Below, piece by piece: positions 6,071-11,163 of a DNA stretch of 11,183 nucleotides (positions are counted from its first letter, which is position 1; each line of letters starts with the position of its first letter). Made by a program: the position numbers and the translations under genes. Source of the DNA: Planctomycetota bacterium (GTDB lineage: Bacteria > Planctomycetota > Planctomycetia > Pirellulales > Lacipirellulaceae); NCBI GenBank assembly GCA_013151315.1, contig JAADIN010000145.1, forward strand, positions 1 to 11,183, given 5' to 3'. Under the pieces are notes generated by a model. It had not been told where the DNA came from, made no database searches, and was given only the letters and a program-made list of their open reading frames with translations.

Positions 6071-6305
6071 GAGTGCCCGCCAAGCTTCAAGCTGGATGCT
6101 GTCGTTGATCGGTTTCTCCTTACCTGGCAAACCAAAAAAACGAGCCCGCACATTGTAGCACAGGCAAGTAGCACCGGCAAAAGGTACGAAAAGATCGCAG
6201 GAAACCCGTGTTGAAAATTCTGTTCCTGCTATATTGAGTAGCCGCAAGGCGAGATGCCGCGGCGATTAATTTGAGGTATTCCCCTCTCTGGAGTGACCGA
6301 TTCTC
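6071..6305. other. Gene-poor stretch between remnant and M48 protease
   Basis: No convincing gene is seen on either strand. Minus-strand ORFs here (the longest spanning about 5695-6180) have arginine/serine-rich, low-conservation-looking sequence and lie antisense to the transposase-like ORF. The only interpretable signal is the leftward promoter at 6152-6180. GGAG at 6290-6293 is 12 bases before the M48 start, a poor spacing for a ribosome site. Confidence 0.4.
6152..6180 (-). promoter_or_regulatory. Strong leftward sigma70-like promoter without an obvious gene
   Basis: On the minus strand TTGCCG (6175-6180), a 17-base spacer and TACAAT (6152-6157) form a good consensus match (4/6 and 5/6). 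The predicted start is near 6145. The next convincing leftward gene (DUF485) starts 463 bases away at 5682, so the transcript would have a long leader running antisense through the transposase-like remnant. Confidence 0.45.
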
Positions 6306-7214
6306 ATGTCTCGATTCCGATTTCCTTTTCCCCGATCGGGCGGATCACGCGGCCAACGCGCCAAAGGCGGTTTTCCGTTTCCCATGCCACAGCGACAAGC
6401 CAATCGGCAAGCAGGCGGGCGACGCCCCATGTTTGGTCGCCCCGGCGGCGCCGGGGGCGGGCTGGGCAGCGGCATCAAGGCACGACTGCTAATCGCACTA
6501 GCCATCGCGGCGTTTGCGCTGATTAGCTACTACGCCAAGCCGGGCGACATCAATCAAGTCACCGGCGAGAGCGAACGGGTCGCCATGACTGAAGAGGCGC
6601 AAGAGATTCAACTCGGTTTGCAAGCCGCTCCAAAAATGGTGGGACAGCACGGCGGCGCCACGCGAAGCTTGGCCGATCAGCAGATCGTCGATCGGGTTGG
6701 CATGGAGTTGCTTCAAGCCCTGGAAAACGATCTGCAACGATTCAACCAGCAGAACCCCGACGCGAAACGGCACAATCCTTATTTCCAAGCTTTTCAATTC
6801 ACGCTGCTGGCCGACCGCAAGACCATCAATGCTTTCGCCCTCCCCGGCGGACAAGTCTTCATCACCCATGCTTTGTACGACCAGCTAGAAACCGAGGGGC
6901 AGTTGGCAGGTGTCTTGGGCCACGAGATCGGCCACGTGATTGCCCGACATGGTAACAAGCGAATGGCAAAGCAAGGACTGTTCCAAGGGCTGGCCGGAGC
7001 AGTCGGCGTGCTGGGCGGAGGCCAACAGAGTGGCCAAATGGCGCAGATGATTTCTTCGGTCTTAGCAATGAAATATGGCCGCGATCATGAACTGGAGTCG
7101 GACAAGTGGGGCGTCAAGCTGTGCGGCCGAGCAGGCTACGACCCGCGTGCCATGATGGGCGTGATGGATCCTCGATCGGGCTTCTGGCGGCAAAGCGCCA
7201 CCCGAATTTTTTAG
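6306..7214 (+). CDS. M48-family zinc metalloprotease, membrane-anchored (3' end frameshifted)
   Basis: An M48-type peptidase, probably acting in membrane protein quality control at the cell envelope. Seen: a Gly/Arg/Pro-rich low-complexity N-terminus (1-55); one membrane helix (about 58-76); conserved INAFALPGGQVFITHAL (174-190); the zinc motif HEIGHVIARH (H206, E207, H210); and RDHELESDKWGV (259-270), which holds the third zinc-ligand glutamate. As sequenced, the ORF ends at 7214 after the non-family tail PRSGFWRQSATRIF. From 7168 a second frame continues ILDRASGGKAPPEFFSTHP and on to a TAG at 7308, which is the expected M48 C-terminus, so two bases appear to be missing near 7167. All catalytic residues precede the shift. 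The start ATG has only a distant GGAG. Confidence 0.88.
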   Translation: MSRFRFPFPRSGGSRGQRAKGGFPFPMPQRQANRQAGGRRPMFGRPGGAGGGLGSGIKARLLIALAIAAFALISYYAKPGDINQVTGESERVAMTEEAQEIQLGLQAAPKMVGQHGGATRSLADQQIVDRVGMELLQALENDLQRFNQQNPDAKRHNPYFQAFQFTLLADRKTINAFALPGGQVFITHALYDQLETEGQLAGVLGHEIGHVIARHGNKRMAKQGLFQGLAGAVGVLGGGQQSGQMAQMISSVLAMKYGRDHELESDKWGVKLCGRAGYDPRAMMGVMDPRSGFWRQSATRIF

Positions 7215-7308
7215 CACCCATCCGAAACCGGCCAATCGGATCGAATATATCAAGCAGGTCATCGCCGAGGAATTTCCGCAAGGCGTGCCAGAAAATTTGC
7301 GGCCGTAG
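7168..7308 (+). other. Out-of-frame C-terminal tail of the M48 protease
   Basis: These 46 codons plus TAG encode the expected end of the protease, including STHPKPANRIEYI (the conserved HPxxxxR motif of soluble-domain M48 enzymes) and finishing PENLRP. It has no start of its own. It joins the upstream frame if GGATC at 7166-7170 was originally GGAGATC, giving VMEILDRASGG. It is the strongest evidence that the 302-residue ORF is a frameshifted version of a protein of about 334 residues. Confidence 0.85.
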
Positions 7309-7324
7309 CAGAGCTGAATTTCAT

Positions 7325-7395
7325 AATCATAATCTTCCTCATAATCTTAATCACAAAGAGGGACAGGATTACAGATTATGAGTAGGATTATGATT
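7325..7395. repeat. AATCATAATC inverted repeat between convergent genes
   Basis: Arms at 7325-7346 and 7374-7395 are 22 bases long and complementary at 20 positions, with a 27-base loop that can extend the stem through TAATC/GATTA. Each arm is itself made of two related ATAATC units. It lies 16 bases past the corrected M48 stop and includes the stop codon of the convergent small membrane gene (7388-7390). A bidirectional 3'-end or terminator role is plausible, although U-runs are short. Confidence 0.65.
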
Positions 7396-7606
7396 TAGGG
7401 CCCTTCATCCACCCTCGCAGCGCGAGTAGTCCGCCTGCGATCAGGCCAATCACGACCCCTGTGCCGATTGTTTTTAGCGGCGACCAAGGGCTTACCTGCT
7501 CGTTTTGCAGCAACGTGCAAAAGGCGAGAAACGCTCCGAGTAAAGCTCCGAGCCCTGGCCCTGCCCAGGCGGGAAATCCGGCTCGTGGATGTTTTTGGTC
7601 GCTCAT
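7388..7606 (-). CDS. Small two-helix membrane protein, unknown function
   Basis: A 72-residue hypothetical protein, not recognised. Seen: a basic N-terminus (SDQKHPR), then two glycine-rich hydrophobic helices (about 16-34, GLGALLGAFLAFCTLL, and 47-65, GTGVVIGLIAGGLLAL) with a short polar loop, and a basic C-terminus (RGWMKGPKS). Both termini are basic, which predicts a hairpin with both ends in the cytoplasm. Start: ATG at 7606 is preferred; a GTG at 7618 would add four residues (MSPF) and neither has a strong Shine-Dalgarno. The last codons and stop fall inside the AATCATAATC inverted repeat. It reads as a real gene because of its coherent topology, not by homology. Confidence 0.6.
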   Translation of the reverse strand: MSDQKHPRAGFPAWAGPGLGALLGAFLAFCTLLQNEQVSPWSPLKTIGTGVVIGLIAGGLLALRGWMKGPKS

Positions 7607-7677
7607 GAAAGGGCTCACTCTCGAATTCCACCAACGTGGTTCTTCGAGTATTCTAACAGTCTGAGAATCTGCATTCC

Positions 7678-7696
7678 ACCTATTCCCCAGGAAACC
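7678..7696. repeat. Left 19-bp direct repeat (putative target-site duplication)
   Basis: ACCTATTCCCCAGGAAACC is identical to 7854-7872. The bases just outside the pair differ (C7677 versus G7853; C7697 versus T7873), so the repeat is exactly 19 bases and ends precisely where the terminal inverted repeats of the element begin. Confidence 0.8.
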
Positions 7697-7853
7697 CAGG
7701 CGAACTGCAAAGTCAGATAAACCGCCAAGGACGCCAAGATCGCCAAGGAACGAGCTGCAAGAAAACAGCTGTTTTTAAGCAAATTTCTTTTTTCCTTGGC
7801 GCTCTTGGCGGGCGCACTTGGCGGTTCAAGAAATAGACTTTGCAGTTCTCCTG
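7697..7853. mobile_element. MITE-like element, 157 bp, with terminal inverted repeats
   Basis: The ends are CAGGCGAACTGCAAAGTC (7697-7714) and, on the other strand, CAGGAGAACTGCAAAGTC (7853-7836), 17/18 identical, each directly abutting a perfect 19-bp direct repeat. Inside, the left arm has CGCCAAG at 7723, 7732 and 7741 (exact 9-base period); the right arm has CTTGGCG at 7795, 7804 and 7817. The arms 7720-7750 and 7792-7826 are complementary apart from a 4-base indel and a few mismatches, so the whole element can form a long hairpin. A smaller hairpin (AGCTG, 8-base loop, CAGCT, then GTTTTT) occupies the tip. It has no ORF of its own. A non-autonomous transposable element is the simplest reading. 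Confidence 0.7.
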
Positions 7854-7872
7854 ACCTATTCCCCAGGAAACC
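7854..7872. repeat. Right 19-bp direct repeat carrying the fxsA ribosome site
   Basis: Second copy of ACCTATTCCCCAGGAAACC. Its AGGA (7865-7868) is 8 bases before the fxsA ATG and is the best Shine-Dalgarno, so the duplication left fxsA with its ribosome site and placed a second unused copy 176 bases upstream. Confidence 0.8.
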
Positions 7873-7876
7873 TTGC

Positions 7877-8359
7877 ATGCTGCCCCTGTTTTTGTTGTTC
7901 ACGATCACCCCGCTGGTGGAGCTCTGGCTGCTGTTCCAGCTCAGCGGGATGTTTGGTTTCTGGACGACGATCTTCGTCGTACTTGCCACAGGTGCCTTGG
8001 GAGCCGTTCTGGCTCGCTGGCAAGGCTGGCGGGCATTGCACCGCGTGCAGACCGAGATGCGGCAGGGAATGCTGCCAACGGAAGCACTCGGCGACGGCGC
8101 TCTTATACTCGTCGCTGGCGTGCTGCTGATCACGCCGGGAGTGCTGACCGACGTGCTAGGCCTCTCGCTGCTCGTGCCACCGCTACGATTCGGCATACGC
8201 AAAGGCATCCAGCTTTGGCTGGCCAAGCACGTGCAGATTCAAACGAACTCCAACTGGCAAGGTCCGCGCGAAGTTTATCCTGAGGACAGTAACGTCGTTG
8301 AGGGACGTGTTGTTGATGCGCGTGTTGTCGATTCGGACCCAGAGGGTCCGGCTAAATAA
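7877..8359 (+). CDS. fxsA: FxsA family inner-membrane protein
   Basis: A 160-residue membrane protein of the FxsA family; E. coli FxsA overproduction relieves F-plasmid exclusion of phage T7, and its normal cellular role is not established. Seen: an N-terminal hydrophobic pair of helices (LPLFLLFTITPLVELWLLF, then FWTTIFVVLATGALGAVLA, residues about 2-20 and 28-46), an amphipathic segment with RWQGWRALHRVQ, and the family signature GALILVAGVLLITPGVLTD (74-92) followed by GLSLLVPPLR. A polar tail with GRVVDARVVDSDPEGP follows. The ATG at 7877 is chosen because AGGA precedes it by 8 bases; the longer in-frame ORF from 7796 would translate the inverted-repeat element. The stop at 8359 directly abuts the convergent peroxidase gene. 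Confidence 0.9.
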   Translation: MLPLFLLFTITPLVELWLLFQLSGMFGFWTTIFVVLATGALGAVLARWQGWRALHRVQTEMRQGMLPTEALGDGALILVAGVLLITPGVLTDVLGLSLLVPPLRFGIRKGIQLWLAKHVQIQTNSNWQGPREVYPEDSNVVEGRVVDARVVDSDPEGPAK

Positions 8360-9796
8360 TCACTGTGGCAAGCGTCCCGTTTCGACCTCTGGAAAATCGC
8401 CGAGCAATCCTTCGGCCATAAATGCCACCAAGTCTTGCTTGTCCTGATCGCTCAGTTCAAGCTTCTTGATGTCTTTGCTCAGGTGCTCGTTGGGATGCCC
8501 GCCCTTGGCGTACCACTCGACGACTTCCTCGAGCGTCTTCTGCGAACCATCGTGCATGTAGGGGGCGGTCATCGAGATATTGCGAACCGTCGGCGTCTTA
8601 AAAGCACCTTGATCCTTGGCGTCGTCGGTTTCAGAAAAACGCCCCACATCGGGTTCCTCGGATTCCATACCGACGCCCAGATTGTGGTATTTTTCGTCAG
8701 TAAAGTTTGCGCCGACGTGGCACGCCGTGCAGCCTGCTTTGTCGTTGAAGAACAGCTCGCCACCGCGGGCCGCACTTTCGCTAATCGGGCTCGCTTCGCT
8801 CGACTGCTTGAGAACCATGTACTCTTCGTACAATTCTTCGTCCTCTTCTTTGAGCTCGTCAAGATCCGCGATATCGTCGGCATAGGCCTTTTCGAAATTG
8901 GTCAACTGCAGGTGATGGTCCCAAGGAGCGGGGCCCGTGACAATCGTCCGCTCGAAACTGGCAATCGCACGGCCCACGTTGTCGATCGTGACGCCATCTT
9001 CAAAAACTGCCGCGAATTGTTTTTGATAACCTTCGATCCCCTTGAGTGTTTCGACACAGGCTTCATGGGTGTTGCCCATCTCGATCGGGTTGGCGATCGG
9101 CCCGACGGCTTGCGCTTCGAGCGACTCGGCCCGGCCATCCCAAAACTGGGGTCCGCTCAAGATACGGTTATAAGCGACCGGCGAATTGCGGCCTCCCTCT
9201 TGCCCTTCGATGCCGACGCCAAACTGGGTGTTCTTGGCGTAGCCATTCTCGGGAGCGTGGCAACTGGCACAGCTAATCGTGTTGTCTGCCGACAGTCGCG
9301 TATCGAAATAGAGCTGCCGACCGAGCTCGATTTTGGCTCGGGTAAGCGGATTTGTATCGATGCCACGAATCTCGCCCGCCCCGGCAGCCAAGCCTAACGG
9401 CAACGTCGGCTTGAGTTCCCGATGGTTCTTGGAATCGGCGAGCCACGCATCGATTTGCTCGAGGGTGAGGTCCCCCTCGCCAGGGATGCCAACCAGAAGC
9501 TGCTCGTCTGAGGACAACAGGGCGACCTCCTCGGTAACGGTTAAAGTCCTCTCCTGAGGTGTCGCCGGATCCTCAGGCTTGGATTCTTCAGGCATAGGCT
9601 CCGCAGGCGAGCTTGCTTCAGCGAGCGGAGCAGCCTCTACAGGAGCCTCAGCCTCTTCTGCCGGCTCCCCCTCCTCGATTACCAAATCGGGGACCTCGAT
9701 ATCAGGCCCCGGCAAGGGCTCCGGAGTGCCAAGAAAACTGTTGACCAACAGCGCAACCGCAACCAGTACGACTACGATAGTGATAAATCTACCCAT
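8360..9796 (-). CDS. Di-haem cytochrome c peroxidase (CCP/MauG family), membrane-anchored
   Basis: A 478-residue enzyme of the bacterial di-haem peroxidase family, which reduces H2O2 to water in the periplasm using cytochrome c electrons. Seen: an N-terminal membrane anchor (4-20); a Pro/Glu/Ala-rich spacer (25-85); the first haem site CASCH (C176-H180) after LYFDTRLSADNTIS; RNSPVAYNRILSGPQFWDGR (203-222); the second haem site CTACH (C356-H360); and APYMHDGSQKTLEEVV (411-426), with M414 at the expected methionine ligand position. An acidic insert (about 300-335, including ELKEEDEELYEEY) lies between the haem domains. It is last in the tpx-peroxiredoxin-CCP cluster, 22 bases after the corrected peroxiredoxin stop. 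MauG-like oxidation of another substrate cannot be excluded. Confidence 0.9.
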   Translation of the reverse strand: MGRFITIVVVLVAVALLVNSFLGTPEPLPGPDIEVPDLVIEEGEPAEEAEAPVEAAPLAEASSPAEPMPEESKPEDPATPQERTLTVTEEVALLSSDEQLLVGIPGEGDLTLEQIDAWLADSKNHRELKPTLPLGLAAGAGEIRGIDTNPLTRAKIELGRQLYFDTRLSADNTISCASCHAPENGYAKNTQFGVGIEGQEGGRNSPVAYNRILSGPQFWDGRAESLEAQAVGPIANPIEMGNTHEACVETLKGIEGYQKQFAAVFEDGVTIDNVGRAIASFERTIVTGPAPWDHHLQLTNFEKAYADDIADLDELKEEDEELYEEYMVLKQSSEASPISESAARGGELFFNDKAGCTACHVGANFTDEKYHNLGVGMESEEPDVGRFSETDDAKDQGAFKTPTVRNISMTAPYMHDGSQKTLEEVVEWYAKGGHPNEHLSKDIKKLELSDQDKQDLVAFMAEGLLGDFPEVETGRLPQ

Positions 9797-9808
9797 GATC
9801 GTTACTCT

Positions 9809-10408
9809 CTAAGACTTTCTAGGCGTTGGCTTTCTCAAAATACTCGCGGCTATCGGCCGGACTCGGTTTGATGGTGGGTCGCCCTTTTTCCAATTGGCTG
9901 GGCAGACTTCTCCGTTCTCCTCGAAGAACTGCAAGGCATCGACCAGCCGCAGGGCTTCGTCGACGCTACGGCCCAACGGCAAGTCGTTGACCAATTGGTG
10001 TCGAACCGTGCCTTCCTTGTCGATCAGATACAAGCCACGCAGCGCGATGCCGCCGGCCAACAAGACCCCGTAGTCTTCGGCGATCTTCTTGTTAAGGTCC
10101 GCCAGCATAGGGAACTGGATATCGCCCAAGCCGCCTTCGTTACGCGACGTGTTTCGCCATGCAAGGTGAGTAAAATGGCTATCGACCGAGCAGCTCAACA
10201 ACTGCACGTTGCGCTGTTGAAATTCCGCGGCCGCATCGGAAAACGCGATGATCTCGGTCGGGCAAACAAACGTAAAATCGAGCGGATAGAAAAACAGCAT
10301 GACGTACTGGCCACGATAATCTTCGAGCGAAACTTCCTTAAACGACCCATCCGGCATCACCGCTTGCGCCTTGAAACTTGGCGCCGACTGTTGAACTAAA
10401 CTTCCCAT
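9809..10408 (-). CDS. 2-Cys peroxiredoxin (AhpC/TSA family), C-terminus frameshifted
   Basis: A typical 2-Cys peroxiredoxin reducing H2O2 and organic peroxides through a cysteine thiol. Seen: peroxidatic Cys in DFTFVCPTEI (C49), the GGLG motif (NEGGLGDIQFPMLAD), and resolving Cys in GEVCPANWKKGD (C169). After GDP the sequenced frame gives an atypical tail ending RKPTPRKS at 9809, whereas a shift of one base within CCC at 9876-9878 gives TIKPSPADSREYFEKANA and TAG at 9819, the usual Prx C-terminus. One base is probably missing. Catalytic residues are unaffected, but the C-terminal arm that contacts the partner subunit would be altered. GAGGA (10417-10421) lies 8 bases before the ATG. It follows tpx and precedes the di-haem peroxidase. 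Confidence 0.92.
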   Translation of the reverse strand: MGSLVQQSAPSFKAQAVMPDGSFKEVSLEDYRGQYVMLFFYPLDFTFVCPTEIIAFSDAAAEFQQRNVQLLSCSVDSHFTHLAWRNTSRNEGGLGDIQFPMLADLNKKIAEDYGVLLAGGIALRGLYLIDKEGTVRHQLVNDLPLGRSVDEALRLVDALQFFEENGEVCPANWKKGDPPSNRVRPIAASILRKPTPRKS

Positions 10409-10458
10409 GGCATTAATCCTCGTATTTGCTTTGCTAACAAGTTATTTTGGAAATTCTT

Positions 10459-10470
10459 AAAACGCGTTTT
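10459..10470. promoter_or_regulatory. Perfect 12-bp palindrome upstream of peroxiredoxin
   Basis: AAAACGCGTTTT is fully symmetrical and lies 51 bases before the peroxiredoxin ATG, immediately adjoining the GCCGGC repeat array. It is a candidate operator; no regulator is known from the sequence. Confidence 0.3.
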
Positions 10471-10522
10471 CTTTTGCCGGCTCACTTTGTCTTTTGCCGG
10501 CTCCTAATCTTCTGCCGGCTCA
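10470..10522 (-). repeat. Three direct copies of a GAGCCGGCA-AAAGA unit at the tpx 3' end
   Basis: On the minus strand TGAGCCGGCAGAAGA (10522-10508), GGAGCCGGCAAAAGA (10504-10490) and TGAGCCGGCAAAAGA (10484-10470) are spaced 18 and 20 bases apart and differ at one or two positions. The first unit begins with the TGA stop codon of tpx. Each contains the palindrome GCCGGC. Copies appear to have been made from the gene end outward into the tpx-peroxiredoxin gap. Confidence 0.6.
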
Positions 10523-11040
10523 CAGTTGCGAGCTGAGCGCCTCGAGTGCGGCATCGTAGTTGGGTTCGCTGGTTACCTCGGGTACGTATTCGGCATAAGT
10601 CACCGTTCCTGCTGCATCGAGCACAAAAATTGCTCGGGTAAGAATCTTCAACTCTTCGATCAAGGTCCCCCAGTTGTTTCCAAAAGTGCGATCTTGGTAA
10701 TCGCTTGCCGAGCGAAGGTGGGTGATGTCCTCTGCCCCACAGAATCGATTCATCGCGAACGGCAGATCAAGGCTCACCGTCAACGCATTGACCGAATCGC
10801 CAAGTTTGCCTAGTGATTCGTTGAATTTTTTGGTCTGGATTGCACACACTCCGGTATCAAGCGAAGGCACACGACGCTCAGCAAAGTTGGCTTGCCCTTC
10901 AGGTCGGCTGGGGTGAGCTCTTGCATGCCATCCGCAAAAAAGTGCAACTTAAAATCTGGTGCCGATTGGCCTGCGCTGACTGCCTCGCCGGCAAGCGTCA
11001 TCGGATTGCCCTTAAAAGTAATTGCTCCGGAACGTGACAT
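10520..11040 (-). CDS. tpx: Thiol peroxidase Tpx, split by an internal frameshift
   Basis: An atypical 2-Cys peroxiredoxin of the Tpx family, reducing alkyl hydroperoxides and H2O2 with thioredoxin. The N-terminal frame (from ATG 11040) gives ITFKGNPMTLAG and KGKPTLLSVV (to residue 57); the remaining 115 residues are in another frame, beginning PSLDTGVCAIQTKKFN and ending EALSSQL. Joined, they make about 172 residues, the family norm, with peroxidatic C65 (SLDTGVC) and resolving C100 (NRFCGAE). The join needs removal of TG from GTGTG at 10868-10872. As sequenced, the N-terminal frame stops at 10810 without either cysteine. An AAAGGG lies 6 bases before the ATG. It is first of the three-peroxidase cluster. 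Confidence 0.88.
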
Positions 11041-11048
11041 GGGGTGCC

Positions 11049-11080
11049 CTTTCTGATTCGCTGGCTTTCTGATTCGTTGG
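11049..11080. repeat. Tandem 16-bp repeat in the tpx leader
   Basis: CTTTCTGATTCGCTGG (11049-11064) is followed directly by CTTTCTGATTCGTTGG (11065-11080), 15/16 identical. On the coding strand of tpx it lies just upstream of the ribosome site. Confidence 0.6.
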
Positions 11081-11086
11081 AAGGAA

Positions 11087-11107
11087 CTTCCCCCAGCAGT
11101 GGGGAAG
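11087..11107. repeat. 7-bp hairpin in the tpx leader
   Basis: CTTCCCC (11087-11093) pairs with GGGGAAG (11101-11107) around a 7-base loop. No T-run follows on the minus strand, so it is not a clear terminator; it may protect or structure the tpx leader. Confidence 0.4.
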
Positions 11108-11133
11108 CCAATAAGGCGAGATCGCCGAACCCT

Positions 11134-11163
11134 CTAGTATCGGGTTTTGCAGTACGCTGGCAA
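11134..11163 (-). promoter_or_regulatory. Possible promoter of the peroxidase cluster
   Basis: Minus strand TTGCCA (11158-11163, 5/6), an 18-base spacer and TACTAG (11134-11139, 3/6). It would give a leader of about 85 bases holding the hairpin and the tandem 16-bp repeat. The -10 is weak. Confidence 0.28.

Noticed and set aside
5695..6180. 161-codon minus-strand ORF in the gap before M48
   Set aside because: Low-complexity Arg/Ser/Thr-rich translation, no Shine-Dalgarno, antisense to a better-started ORF and crossing the CGCAAAG repeat.
7723..7823. CRISPR array suggested by regularly spaced CGCCAAG units
   Set aside because: Units are 7-9 bases with 2-6-base gaps and are arranged as inverted arms; there are no repeat-spacer lengths of CRISPR size.
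7796..7876. Extended N-terminus of FxsA
   Set aside because: It would translate the inverted-repeat element and the 19-bp duplication; the family start MLPLFLL has its own ribosome site.
8435..9397. 320-codon plus-strand ORF
   Set aside because: Antisense to the di-haem peroxidase, whose two CxxCH sites and conserved blocks fix the true strand.
10520..10870. Separate 116-residue peroxidase gene starting at GTG 10870
   Set aside because: It is the C-terminal two thirds of tpx; the missing N-terminus lies directly upstream in another frame.
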